Assembly: GCA_030704615.1 (NCBI GenBank) | Contig: CM060731.1 | Coordinates: 36,706,001-36,766,000 of the forward strand | DNA length: 60,000 nt | Direction: 5' to 3' | DNA from: Takakia lepidozioides | Taxonomy: Eukaryota > Streptophyta > Takakiopsida > Takakiales > Takakiaceae | Shown here: positions 10,601 to 23,700 of the stretch, in pieces | Layout of the letters: each line of letters begins with the position of its first letter | Numbering within the stretch: the stretch's first letter is position 1 | Position numbers and translations under genes: made by a program | Notes under the pieces: generated by a model | Told to the model about the DNA's origin: nothing | The model's database searches: none | What the model saw: only the letters and a program-made list of their open reading frames with translations

Positions 10601-10831
10601 GCGTGCATACCCGTTTTCATAAAATAAAATAAAATAGAATTCCATAATTTCTTTTGAACCAAATCTGAATCCATATTTTATTTTATAAATAAAGTAAAAT
10701 TCCATAATTCTTTCAATGAATGACATAATAAATAAATCTGATTTATTTTGGAATAACATACATTGATGTCAGTTTTGAATCTGACTATATATTTTCATAT
10801 ATTGGTATATATATCTACACCTTCATGTCAG

Positions 10832-12508
10832 TTTAACCCTTAATTTCCCAAGCGACCTAAATCGGACTCCGAATTTTCAGTTCCACCTAATTTCTGCAGA
10901 TCTAATCTGATGGGGCCCACTCCTGAAGGTTTAATGATAAGGGATTTGTCTCCAGTATGATGCAAAAATTAAAAAAAAAAAAAAAAGCTACGATCTACAA
11001 AAAATATCTTAGATCACTTATTTACGTTTTGGGCCTGAAAAGGGCTTGTTGACCGCTGATGTGGCCGGTAAACAAGCCCAAAACATGTTTGCACTCCGAA
11101 GGCCATTTTTGGCAGAAAATAAGCAATTTTGTGAAAAAACACTTCACCTTGTGGTGTGTGAGCATTACATACACACATCCACCGTTGGCTTTTAAAAAAT
11201 TTGTAGAAAAAAAAGTACTTCATTTGGAGGCACATTTTCTCTTGTCAATTTTGAGATTTCAACCCCTATGTAATTGCATGTAAAGCAACCATAGGTGAAA
11301 AAATCAGTTGGACCTGCAATCTAGTGGGGTCATGGCCACTCCACTATTGATTTGGAAATGGTGGGTCTTGGGGCAAGTAAAATTGGATAAAGCTACGTTT
11401 TGATTTGGTCAAACCAATTTCTTTCTCACTTTTTCTTTGGGACCTCATATTTGAGGTCCGGGCCTACGCTATAATCTCACAATTTCCACGGTGGACTTGG
11501 CTCCTTTTTTGGTATGTCATGCATCAATGAGCTGGGCCATTGCTATAAGGTTGGAATCTCTGGATGATTTTCGGTAGGTTTCTAGGGGCAATTTACTGCA
11601 GCTGGGTACCCAAAATTGGAAAAAGGTCAAAAAAGGGCTTGGGATAAGCCCTTACAGATAAGCCATTGGCACACAAGAGCAAAACGTCACCCCCAGACCA
11701 ACCGGTCACAAAACAAATCATACCGCAGGACAGAGTAGCAGGATTTGAGCCCTGAACTGAAAATTAAAAAAAAAACAAAAGCTTGGACCTACAAAAAATA
11801 TCTTAGATCTCTCATTTACGTTTTGGGCCTGAAAAGGGCTTGTTGATCGCTGACGTGACGGGTAAACAAGCCCAAAACATGTTTGCACTCTGAAGGCCAT
11901 TTTTGGCAGAAAATTAGCAATTTTGGAAAAAGCACTTCACCTTGTGGTGTGTGAGCATTACATACACACATCCACCATTGTCTTTTAAAAAATTTGTAGA
12001 AGAAAAAGTACTTCATTTGGAGGCACATTTTCTCTTGTCAATTTTGAGATTTCAACCCCTATGTAATTGCATGTATAGCAACCATAGGTGAAAAAATCAG
12101 TTGGACCTGCAATTTAGTGGGGTCATGGCCACTCCACTATTGATTTGGAAATGGTGTGTCTTGGGGCAAGTAAAATTGGATAAAGCTACGTTTTGATTTG
12201 GTCAAACCAATTTCTTTCTCACTTTTTCTTTGGGACCTCATATTTGAGGTCCGGACCAACGCTATAATCTCACAAAATTTTTAAACCGTGGAGGCGTCAT
12301 ACTTTTTTTTTCCCCCTTTTTTTTTCTAACAATTTCCACGGTGGACTTGGCTGATTTTTTGGTATGTCATGCATGAATGAGCTGGGTCCACTGCTATAAG
12401 GCTGGAATCTCTGGATGATATTTGGTAGGTTTCTAGGGGCAATTTACTGCAGCTGGGTACGCAAAATTATTAAATAGTAAAAAAGGGCCTGGAAAATTAA
12501 GGGTTAAA
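10832..12508. mobile_element. Element with 15-bp TIRs and internal 0.7-kb duplication
   Basis: TTTAACCCTTAATTT at 10832-10846 is mirrored by AAATTAAGGGTTAAA at 12494-12508. Between them two direct copies of about 0.7 kb (roughly 10965-11640 and 11764-12488) share long near-identical stretches, for example AAAAGGGCTTGTTGA, AACAAGCCCAAAACATG, and GGGCAATTTACTGCAGCTGG near the end of each. The second copy has an insertion of about 50 bp near 12277-12330 (poly-T and poly-C). No transposase frame is present. It looks like a non-autonomous element or a nested duplication. I did not find a clear target-site duplication. Confidence 0.6.
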
Positions 12509-13450
12509 TATCCTAGATAAATTTTTATTGAAATGAGATAAAATGACATTTTAAAACTAAATAAAATAAATATTTAGTATTTCTGGTCCACTGTCTATCC
12601 TGCTAAATATGGGAATGAGTTTCTATTTGGATTTAAAAGTCAAAATGATGATATGAGATGTGTAAGAATCACGCGGGATGTTTGTAAAGTTAGTGCTATT
12701 TGATGAGTATGTGGCGGTGTGTTTGTTATCATGATATTGTACATAACCCTCCAGGTTGTACACATGGTGTCCTGTTTTCTTTCTCATTGTTTCCGACATC
12801 CTCTTTGGCTTGCAATGGCCTCTGACATGCATGACCATGCAACTTTATACGTTGATGGAAATTCAATTCCATTCATATTAGGATGGGTTTGTCATTGTCC
12901 AGGCACAAGATGTTGCACTTTGATTCAATCTAGAAGTGGATTCTTTGTTCATAAAAAGAAAAATCTTCAAGTCCGATGGGGTGCTTTATGGGACATTGTA
13001 CCAAAAATCTTATCCTTCAAGGAGTGGAAGACTTGATTCATTGTTTTTTTATGACCAATTTGTTGTCTTTACGTGAGTGTCAACCAAATGCATTAATTGA
13101 TCTCGATGTGTTCCATTTGTACATATGTTCCAATCTTTCGGTATGGTTTGAAGTACATTTTTGAATTATCATTTTTTTGCTTTTTCGAATATAGGGTCAC
13201 TATGTAGTAATCCGCGAAAATACGTCTCTTTTCTTAATGTTTTGACGACCCATCCATGCTCATAATCATATATAATTTATATAATGGGCTCACGATTTCG
13301 AGCTCACCGCTCACGGTTGAGTGTCCCTTCATTTATACTTCGCCAAATTTGAACTTAGTCAAATTTCGAGACCAAGTATGAGTGTAACCCTGAAAAGTGT
13401 TCCACACCCCGTCCTGTAACCCAAAGTAGAGTCACACTCCCCACCATGCA
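12509..13450. other. Intergenic, nothing recognised
   Basis: A-T rich spacer. An open frame at 12719-13036 (105 codons) has no recognisable domain and I do not support it as a gene. Confidence 0.35.
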
Positions 13451-13760
13451 ACCCAGTGTAAGCCCGATTGGAGTTTACATTCCTTCAAATCCATTTCACT
13501 CTCAAGAGAGGGTGGGGAGGATTTGACATGCCAAAAACCGACGGTACCCGTCCTGTTAGAGGTTGCCTGTGTGCATTAAGTTCTTATCTCATTTCTAGGA
13601 GAATACTAGAAATGAGGTTCGAACTTAATGCACACATGCATCCTCTAAAAGGATGGTGCGCCAATTTTTGGCATGTCAAATCTTCCCCACCTTCTCTTGA
13701 GAGTGACATGGAACTGAAGGTGTAAACTCCAATCCGGGGTTACATTGGGTTACATTGGGT
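13451..13760. repeat. Large foldback (about 148-nt arms, 7-nt loop)
   Basis: The segment 13451-13598 is mirrored by 13606-13750/13760. Outer arms: ACCCAGTGTAAGC against TTACATTGGGT, and GGAGTTTAC against GTAAACTCC. Middle: ACTCTCAAGAGAGGGTGGGG against CCCACCTTCTCTTGAGAGT, and GATTTGACATGCCAAAAA against TTTTTGGCATGTCAAATC. Inner: GCATTAAGTTC against GAACTTAATGC, and CTCATTTCTAG against CTAGAAATGAG, with GAGAATA at the apex. A GGTTACATT tandem extends the right end. It is either a MITE-like foldback element or a hairpin RNA precursor; sequence alone does not decide. Confidence 0.8.
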
Positions 13761-14431
13761 TACACCGGGTATGAAGAGACTGCAATTGTGCACAATACAA
13801 CGGTTCCTATGTAAGCTCTATTTACTTTATGTCGATCATCTAAAATGTGTTATGGTTCAACATCCAACAGAAAAATCTACCTTAAACGGTCATGGATTCA
13901 AACTGCATGGACGTATGTTGGATATCACACATCATAGCCAACCCAACTATTGAAAATGGCTCATTGGATCAACTAACCACCTAATATATGGTTACGGAAA
14001 AGGGGAAAGTAGCCGCAAGGTGAAGTGACTCTGAGATACGCCGGCTTTGGCTTCAAGTCCTTTGAAGGTTTGGACAACTGTGTTGCTTTCACTGAGAAGA
14101 CAATAGGAGAATACCTTCCAAGTGAGCAATTAGATCCACTAAAACTGCAGCCTACTATAGCTGCTCCATAGACATGATGTGTTTCTGCCCTAGTTCACCT
14201 CTCCTGGTACAACAAGCATCCAGATTGCCGCTCAAGGGGCGAGCAATTGATCGCTCCCACATTGGGATTTCCTCAAGAAACGGCTTTGGAGATCTTTTGT
14301 CTATACTCTCCATTTGCACTTTACGTGAATGAGGAAATGAGAAGGAGCAAGAGAGAAACAGAGAACAGAAGGAAGTAGTGGCAGGTGGGGGTGGAGAGGG
14401 GAAAAAGTAGAGCAAGACATGGAATTTCCCA
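13761..14431. other. 3' flank of the diflavin reductase gene
   Basis: No gene recognised. It lies just downstream of the stop codon of the minus-strand diflavin oxidoreductase and should contain its 3' UTR and polyadenylation region. I could not place the poly(A) site. Confidence 0.35.
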
Positions 14432-17400
14432 TTATGACCATGCTTCAACTGTGTAACGTCCCACACGCTCAAGATCTTTCAGGTATCGCAATGCTGACTC
14501 CTGAGGCCACCCTGTCTCACCCTCCACCACACTCTCCAAGGCAGATGCAACATCAGCAGGCATTTTGTTGGCAGATCCCGCAATATAAACAGCTCCCCCA
14601 GACTGCAACAGCTGCCACACCTTCTTCCCCTGTCCATAGAGAATCAAAATCTAAGCATCATATATATGTTGAACAGCTGTGCAATGAGTATCATGAGCTT
14701 CCCAACAATGGGTATCATTCCCCACTCAGGTGGACACATGTTTATCTCTGTATACCAGGATCTTTGCCTTTTTATTCACCCAGGCATAAGGTGGGTCACT
14801 GGGTAAACTGATTCTCCACCAACTGATATGGGTGTAGGGTGACAATAGCTGCCAGAATTCCTTGCCTGCTCAAAAAATATAAGTAGGCTTCTACCTAACT
14901 GTCAGCAAATCAAGGTGTTGACTGAACAGAAAAACAATAGCACAACATACAGGGTATAGACCGAGACTATTGTAAAGAAGTCTTGACTGTTGGCTCCTTA
15001 ACATGGTGATAGCCATAGTTCTATACACATGCACATATTGGGGGCTCAATAAAAGGAGAGCAATTCTCTATGAGAACAATTTTGTCCATGCTGAACTGAC
15101 AGACCAAATCGATCACTACAGAAGATCACATTGCAGTCCTATGGGCATTGATTATTTCTACAAGACGGCCCTCAGCTTTGACATCTCCAATGCTAGGTTT
15201 GGAGGAAATCCACAATACCTGTTCCTGAATCTTCTGCTGGACATAAACTTTCTCAGCCTGATCCCTTGAAAACGCAACAAAGAAGCCCCCTCCAACCTCT
15301 TCTGACAGAAGAGCCTGCCCTTTTGCCCAAGCTAGCCACCTTTCTTCATAGAGAAAATCTTTTGCCCGCTTACGGCAACCAAAAAAGAACAAAATTGGGG
15401 CAACTGGTTCTCCAGAGTGTGATATCACCTCTCTCTCTTCCACAAATGCACGAAATGGTGCACAACCTGTGCCGGGCCCAACAAGCATCAATGGAACAGA
15501 ATGAGGGGGTAACCTCAGGGCACCGCTGGTAAACCAAACGGGGACAAAGGTTTTACCACATTTGGGGTCCAAGTCGGCCAGCCAGGAAGAGCATAGACCG
15601 CGCCTCTTTCTCTTAAAGGGAGTAAGCCACTCAACAACTGCCACAGTAATGTGAGCTTCATTTGGATGTGCCTGGAGAGACGAGGAGATTGAGAACGACC
15701 GGGGTTGAAGACGGGGCACTGTTTGCAACAGCCACTCAAGGGGTAACTGCACACAAGAACATTGGCTTTTGAGAAAAAGCTGCAGGAATCTAAACCAGGA
15801 ATTCTAATCTGGTGAAATGACAGGTGTGAACGATACAGGTGTCATCTGACCAGGGGTGAAAACACAGGTGTCATCTCACGAAAACACTGGTGTTATGATT
15901 AGGTGATGCTGATCATCTCACCAGGTGTGAAAAACACTTGCAAAGCCAGATCAACCTCTAGTTTTTTTCCTAGAATACACAAACCATAGGCATAAGGTAG
16001 ATCAAGAGGAGAAAACATCAAGTACCACCACTGCATTATGACACATTTCAAAGGCAGCAAGTCAAAGCAAAGTAGCACTTCAATTTCTTTCCATTCTACT
16101 GTAGTGTTATCAAGAGCTTTGAAGGTTTCTGCAGCCAAAACCCCTTAGAGTAGTCTTTGCACAAAATGTGGTCTTAGACTTAAAATGGGGCACAAAGGAT
16201 ATAGCTGGAGGCCTCAACTTATAATCAAAGCCCTCATTTGCATCTACTTGAATGCTTTGTGATGGCAGTAGGAAGAAACTTTATGTGGCTGTACGCTATT
16301 ATTGGTATAACACCGTGGTTGTAATGCCCCACCTGACGTATAACAAGCTTTAGTAAAGGTTGAATCACAAAGCTGGCTCAGAAAGAAGAGCAACTCTGTA
16401 TTACGATCATCACCAACTGGGAGGGATTGTATCCTGCTGTGTCGATGATGTAAGTCTATGGCATCACTAACTCCAATCCCCTGACAAGTTCGATGCAACA
16501 GCCAAGAATGCACCTCAGGCTGCAGAATGTCTACAAAAGAGTATAAATCAGAAATTTCTCAGTAACAAGATAACCTGGACAGAAGGGAAATCTTCCAAGA
16601 CTTCCAGCACCGTCCGCCTCTCCCTTTGGTTGTAACGGTAGAGATCGTCGCGACCCTCTGGGGTTGCAAAATATTGTAGTCTCTCTCTCTCATGCTCAGC
16701 CTTAGCAAAGTGGCTCATGACTTCAAAAAAATAGCGGCGGGGGGAAGCCGAATCGATGTCCATCAGAGTTTCCACGAGTGTTCTGACTGGGATCGCAACC
16801 TTTTTTGCAAGTTCACCTTTGTAATATGCCGCACTGGAAGAGACAGTATCAAACTCTGCAGCTTCTACTGTCACATACGCATCTGGGTCCAGCTCACAGC
16901 GCTTCAAGAATGCATTGACAGATGTCAGGTTCTGGCTTGGTAGTAGCGTCAATATATCCCCGGGTGCATATCGGGCACCCTGCACTTTTAAGTACCACCC
17001 ACCATATGAGAGAGCTATCTTAAAAGAAACTATTGATGTTCCTTCATGTCATGGGCATGTCTATGTCCACAATGCCCTAATTGCTAATTACATCTTCCTC
17101 TCTTCTCTACATAAATGAGTGTCCACTCTGCAGTGAGAAGGCTATGGTAACCCATTCGCTCTGTGACTGAAGAAGAATCAAATGAATGCTTTCAAAACTG
17201 GGAATAGCTGGTCATGGAGATGTGCACAGGCAATCTAGTAATGTACCAAACACCAGAGTAATTGAAGAGTTCATTTTGGTGTATTGATACTGACACAGGT
17301 GCATTCTTATTGATTCCCAAAGAGACTACTTACCGAGTTCCCCAAGTCAAACTCCATATGTCGGACGTCTTGGTCATGGTCTTTTGCTGTGAGGCGCTTA

Positions 17401-19243
17401 TTCTGCAACAACTGGGCAAACACTGGCCTGCTGGGGGGGCTATAGACTGAGCTGTTGCCATCATGGTCTGTAGAGGCTGTGAAGGGATTTCCTGCAGCTT
17501 CAACCATAGCCCGTGCTCTGCTGCATTCAACCCACCTGTCCAATGACCTCCGTTTTCAAAAGACAATCGACAAGGCTGCCTTCGAGAGACTTGTTTGAAA
17601 TGCTAAGCTTCTTCCATTGCAGTTGACAGGTTTCAGAGCTATTTGCAATTACTTGATCTTACTTGCGGGAAAACTTTCATTTAACCAGACTGGGTCTATC
17701 TATAACATCTACCTTGTTGGATGACCAGGCATACACTGATAGAAGGCAGCCTGAGCCTGCTGAAGATAGTAATACCAACTGATGAATGTTATATTTAAGA
17801 AACCTTGATGGCATATCAAAAGGAGGACTGTTTAAGTAAAACCACTACCAGGGGTTAATATATTGACGGTGGAGTATGAGAGAACTGTTAGCAGTTGAAG
17901 AGAATGCGGGAGAGCGCGAAGTCCCAAAAGCTTCCAATGTACCTAGCAGAGCTGCAGAAATCATAATTCATTTACTGTATGATGATTTATGTCCTAACAC
18001 TATTTCCCCACCCCAGAAAGCCCTTGCACACACTAAAGTGGAACAACTGCAACAACCCCAGTAAACTCCTGATCACATAGATGTTGTCAACTTGCATTAG
18101 ACAAGAAGCTCACACACCTTTCCACAATGTCCGTCTTCAACTCGTCGGGCAGGGCAGCCAGCTGTGCCTCTGGTGATGTTGGAAGATGAACTGTAACACG
18201 ATATCTGGGAGGGTCCAGCACAGTAATGCCTGCACTGACAGAATTCTTGTCAGATATGGAAGCCTAGATGTTCGTGGCACATAGCAATCATCTGAATGAC
18301 AACACGTCCCGCCCAGGAGAGAGGTCCAAACAAATAAGAATCATGCCATCAGACCATGACAAAGTCAAGTTACATACTCCACCACAAGATGCTAACGATA
18401 CCGAGACCCGCCTTAGTTACTTGGAAACATGTAAGGAAGTATACTTTGGAAATAAGGAGTAGAAAGCAAGATCTCGGTGAAAACAAATGTCAAGGGTGCA
18501 AGACGGTATGCAGTGTATCTTGGGATTGGATATATCACCCTAGTGAGAATCACGTGTCCAGCATTAAACCCACAATACACCCACTATGAAGGATTAACTT
18601 ATAGATTCCTGGGGTCTTTGCACTGAGGGCCCGCAGCCATTTCCTTCAGAGATCGCCACACTATCAACTTCAAGACCCAGCATCAACAATCCATAATCAC
18701 CATAGACCTATGCCAAGAGTACCAACCTGTGTCTCCGGCCTGGGGGTCAGCAAGACCTGCAGGAACAGGCACCCTCTCTCTCAAGGACGCCCAGAGAGAC
18801 ACAAGCCATGGGTCCAATGCTGCCTCGAACCCTGAAGGATGCTGATCATCGCCCAAACCTTTTGCAAGAAGCGCATGCCCACCGAGATCCAACAGCCGAC
18901 GGTCGAGCTTCTTACCCGTTATATTGTACTTCTGGTAGCCCGAGTCGCCCAAGCCGAACACAGCGAAATGGACGCCCTCGAGCCAGCGATGCCCCAGGCT
19001 TTTTCGGAGCAGGAACTTCCAGAAAGCCTTCATAGGGTCAGGGAGATCCCCCTGGCCGGTCGTGGAGACTACGAAAACCACAAATTGCGTGCCAGGAAGA
19101 TGGCCAGGGTTGTATCCCTGCATTGACATTACCAAGGGCTGGTAATGACGGCGGGCGGCCTCCCTGCTAATGCGTTCAGCCACATCTTGTGCATTCCCTG
19201 TCTGTGTTGCATGTAAAATCAAGAGCTTTTGCCGCTCCTCCAT
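14432..19243 (-). CDS. ATR3: NADPH-dependent diflavin oxidoreductase, six exons
   Basis: This is the cytosolic NADPH-FMN-FAD reductase (TAH18/NDOR1/ATR3) that passes electrons to the Fe-S protein CIAPIN1/DRE2 for cytosolic iron-sulfur assembly. Exons on the minus strand: 19243-18727, 18229-18118, 17517-17334, 16979-16575, 15746-15219, 14629-14432. All introns are GT-AG, phases agree and the CDS is 1944 nt (647 aa, complete). The start is the ATG before EERQKLLILHATQTGNAQD, a flavodoxin FMN loop, followed by STTGQGD and FGLGDSGYQKYN. Exon 4 carries SASPRRYFFEVMSHFA. Exon 5 carries the FAD motif RSFSISSS (about 422-429) and the NADPH motif GPGTGCAPF (496-504). Exon 6 carries YIAGSANKMP and the conserved C-terminus GRYTVEAWS. 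Length matches the family (about 600-650 aa). Exon 3 is the most divergent. Intron 15747-16574 has CAGGTGTCATC-type tandem repeats (about 15820-15935). Confidence 0.93.
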
Positions 19244-20789
19244 CTAGCGTAAACTGAATCCAAAACCCCACAGATGATTAGATGAGATATGTGACAGATA
19301 GAGAAGACACACGGGTACTTCAAAACTACAAGTCCAAAGAGCGACACTCTGAAGTGACACTGCCAAACCAGGCATTGGCCATGCAAGCTCTCACGTTTGA
19401 AACTACCGGTGGACAAATCGAGTGCAGAGCACACTGTCAACCACCCACCTCTTACCTTGGAAGCCGCAAGCACCACAAGGCCAAAGAAGCCCACAACCTT
19501 TGATCGAACGTTCACTCCCAGTGATTGCCCACCGGCTATTTCAGCCTCGTAATGAAGATGCAGTCAGTTATGCAGCTGGTAACTTAGTGGGCATGCAGTG
19601 TATGCATTCATGACCTTTCTATGTACTTGACGTGGAGATTTTAGAAACATTTCTCAACTTCTCAGAACTTGGGGGTGTGATGAATGCGACTGCTTTTTGA
19701 GGTGGGGCAAGTAGAAATTGCATTAAGTTTTGAGAAGGCAAATGCAATCTGTCAGGCCCCTCTTCAATCTTCATGCCTTTGGAAAACACTGGAAAAGTGG
19801 AGAAAAGTATCATATTATTATATCTATATTCTATTAGGTGCAAGACAGAGCAGCCTACCAGGCAGGAAGTCCACACTTTGTCTTCATTCTCCCAAGAGAG
19901 GCTCCAAATTCTATCAAGAACTGTGCAAATGCATGAAGCTACATACAAGTATAAGTGGGCAGTGTACTGCACAGGGAAACCAGTGTTGTCCACTTTGCTC
20001 TTTGTGAGACAGTGGAGGACAAGAGACATGTAATGAATTTTAGAGCATTCAACTTCACCAATCCCTCAGACTAACTTTTCAAGCTTGTTGGATAAACACA
20101 AAGCCCTAGTATTCACTGCTTTTCTCTCTAGATAGTCATATATTAGAGGTGAGGTCCAAGGCATTTTAAGTAGAGATAACTTAAGCCTGATTTGATGCAA
20201 AACCCTGGTGGTCCTAAGGGAGATAGTTTGCATAGTCCATATCTTGACAAAAAAGCGCATTACTTGAAGGTGTTACGGGTTATTGCAAGACAGTTGTGGC
20301 AGTAGAAAGCGAAAGAGATGGATCCAAGCCCTTGCTCTTCATTACCAAACACAGTCACAATCAACTCAAAAACCTGCCTCAGCAAGCCGAATGATATGTA
20401 TGATGGCCAGCGGAAGACCAACAGAGATTGTCCAGCTTACTACTATACACTGATAGATTTGCACTGCGCCAGAATTAAAAAGCCTATCAATCTTTGCTTA
20501 TCTCTGCAACTATTTCCACCCACAGCTGCTCTACTCTAACAAAATTCTTTTGAGACCTAAAATCGTCCTTGAGATGGATATTCCTGTTCAGACCAAACTT
20601 GAGAGTAAGGAGTACCAATAAAAGAACCTAGACTGCTATCGCTGTTCAGTCCCACCATTCAATTCAAGACAACGGTGAAACTTTACACCACGTACTAACA
20701 TTGCGTTACTGGATATTCGGCCCTTAAGATATTTGTTGAGGAGATCTACACGTCGCAGTTCTAAAAGTAATTTGCACAACAATCTAACT
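19244..20789. other. Intergenic between rhodanese and diflavin genes
   Basis: A 1.5-kb spacer downstream of the STR11-like gene and upstream of the diflavin reductase, both on the minus strand. It must hold the terminator of one and the promoter of the other. I see no TATA box I would defend. A short exon-like minus-strand stretch reading VVGFFGLVVLAASK, followed by GTAAGA (about 19491-19449), could be a non-coding or 5' UTR exon, but it is not needed for either protein. Confidence 0.4.
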
Positions 20790-23700
20790 CTACTGCAACT
20801 CTTGAAAATAGTGGCTTAGCTGCTGGGCTCCAAGAAAGAACACATCAACTGCTGACACCACCGCCAACTGCACCACCCAGCACCTCCCTCAAAGCTGTAT
20901 AAATACCAAATACACTGCCATGCACAATGGGGACCCTCACAAACCTTCCAACAACCACTCACAGTCCAGTGTTGCAGGATTCAAAGCATCCTCTACGGAG
21001 AATGAAACATGCATACCCTATGGCTATGAACACGGGAGCATACATACCAGTCGGGCAAACAGCATCACTCGGTAGCCTAGACCTTGCTTTGCAGCTTCAA
21101 CCCTCTGTACATCTGTCCATCTGTTCCACCATAAAACAGTTGAATGAGTCAAAGGTTTCATATCAAGGTTGTTGTCGTAAGTGCAGGAGTCAAGCAAGGT
21201 TGAACTCACTAGCATCCCATTGGTGGTTTCCGCCCAACATCTTTCCCCTGGTTATGTTACACTTTAAAAGCAAAATCTGAGTGCCCTGCTGAGCATGTTG
21301 CTGGAACACGTCATGTGTCAGCGTGGATTCCCCCATTTCATCAATCGTCTTTTTTGTCCCATGTTTGTTCGCGCTGCTGACATCTATCAGGTCACAGAGA
21401 GATCAACCAGAGTGCCCCATGGACTTACCCAAGAAACTCTGACACCCCTCCAATGCCAGCGAAGTTGAAAGCCTGAGGGCCCTCTCTCTCCAAGTCCTGG
21501 TCCAAGACAAGGTGGCATCAGCTATATCCAACGAAGTACGTCTGTTAAATATCAGATTAAAAAACAAACAGACTTGAGAATCTCAAACCAGCGATTCTGA
21601 AGTGAACCAACATATTACACAATGGAGAGAGAGGATGCCTATTCCCCTTGCAGGTGCTGCTCTGTCAGGGGGTGGGCTGATTCTTTACAAAAAGTTATAT
21701 AACACCTGCTTTATAACCTTACAAAATCTTTTCCATCAGTGTCAAGGAGAAACCAATCAGGCAATGTTAAAATTGGAAGGCAGGTGATGGCAACAATACA
21801 CACCCCTTCCTGTGCACCATCAAGGCCTCCATTGAGCCAGAACAAATTCCTGTAGCCTGCTTTGTATAGCTGTTCGCATGCTGCCAGTGACCTGTCACAC
21901 ACTGACCGGGGTTCAAATCACCATACCCTGGGACATATCTATACATGATCAGCATAACCTATCCAATACCACCATAGAACACCTCTTGCACACAGTTTTG
22001 TCATACACTTGAGGGATGCATGGAACGTGAGATTTTAAATACCCTACATAAGTCCTTCGACTCATACAACGAGCAGCAAGTGATTAGGTTTTTCTTAATG
22101 AGCTATGGATGAAATCCATAGTCTCGATCGTAGGCCACAAGGCTAGGCTAAGCAAAGTCAACTGAATACAATGTTCTTGGCCTAGTCATATTCTGTACGA
22201 GGACGAAGTCAAACATACAGCAGCCTCTTCACTGACAAGTAAGCTTAGCCAGATTAACCACTTTGCAGATATATGAGGGACAGTCTACTTCCTCCTGCAG
22301 TGCAGTAGGTAATATTCAGAGCAAGAATCCTCTTAACACATATGGGAACAATGTTTCAATGGATGTCACTCAACATCCACACATGAAGACAAATAATTGC
22401 AGCTCCTCTGCTTGAAATTTTGGTGGAATTTTAAAATAATGGTATGTCGGGATAATCAGGCACTTGGCCCAATCCAACTTCACAACTCTACTTCATTCAA
22501 GCCGCGCCCTGTTGGTGGGCAAACCTCTTCCTTGAAACAGCAACAAATCTCTTCTCCTCCTTATAACTACAGAGTGGCAAGCGCAATAAAAGAAAAACCC
22601 TTTCTTTAGGAGGTATACGTGAACCCCATGCCCTCTTCTGTACTATCTTCATCTAAGAAAACGCAGAAGGAAGTTGCCGCACATAGCATAATGTTGCCAC
22701 ACTGGACGGATGATGCAAGGAAAGCATACCTAAGACCCTTCTGGCAGCCCACAATGATATTGGCACTCTTTGGGATTTTGGCAACCACATCAGGCATGAA
22801 TCGTCTGCGGCCACGAAAACAAGCATGAACCCTCAATTCAAGACAGTTTTGCCATGCCAAAAGCCTCACACTTCGATTAATCAATGCAGGTTGCTAATAA
22901 TCCACCACCAGACAAGCTCACAACTTCTGGCTGAATATTTTCTTTGGCACATAAGCACCAGGTACCTTGGGCATCCCATTGAGTGGTTGCAGAATGATCT
23001 CTTAGAAAACATCCCAGCTAAATTTCAAATTAGCATAGACCATAACAATATATCTGGTCCAACAGCAAAAATTGTAATAGCAGTTTTGAGCAAACCAGTG
23101 ATCATCCAAAGAACTATATCATGCGAGCTATATCTTGCTACACTAACCCCTTCAGATAGTAAAGATAAAGCATTAGTGACTTGGCTGGATCCTTACTCGT
23201 TGTATTTCATCAAAGGTAGTCCACTCCACCAACCTCCTGCACACACCGAAGTTTTGTCAGTCTTCTACATCTACCAAGCACATGTCTCCTGCTGTTTCTG
23301 TTGAAGACTGAAATCATGTAAAAGCATGTGTTTCAAAGATGAGGAATGAGATAAGTCAATGTAAGTTGATATCCTTCAGAAACTGAATGCGCTGTGGACA
23401 ATGCTGGATATGAGGGTGGATGCACAACAGACGATGTTCTCTTATCTGGCAGACTTCGCTTACTCATTGGAACAGAGCAGTCTGCTAGTTTATCAACAAT
23501 ATTATATAGATATTAGACGAGAGAGGAGCCACATACCCATAGAAAGATTTGAAAGCTTCTTTAGTAAAGTCCCTGGATCTAAGTTCTTATTGACATCATA
23601 CATCGGAATCCAGATTGAATCCTTCACCCAAGCCTGAAAGATTGAAGAACACACAAATATCAAAGCCATAGACATACATCTAGAAAATCCTCCAAGAGTG

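Noticed and set aside
12719-13036. Plus-strand 105-codon ORF
   Set aside because: No recognisable domain, no splice context and no similarity to neighbouring genes.
19449-19545. Exon-like stretch with VVGFFGLVVLAASK and a GTAAGA donor
   Set aside because: It was considered as the last rhodanese exon, but the true C-terminal exon (FLGAQQLSHYFQELQ) is at 20867-20790 and the diflavin gene starts cleanly at 19243. It may be a 5' UTR exon at most.
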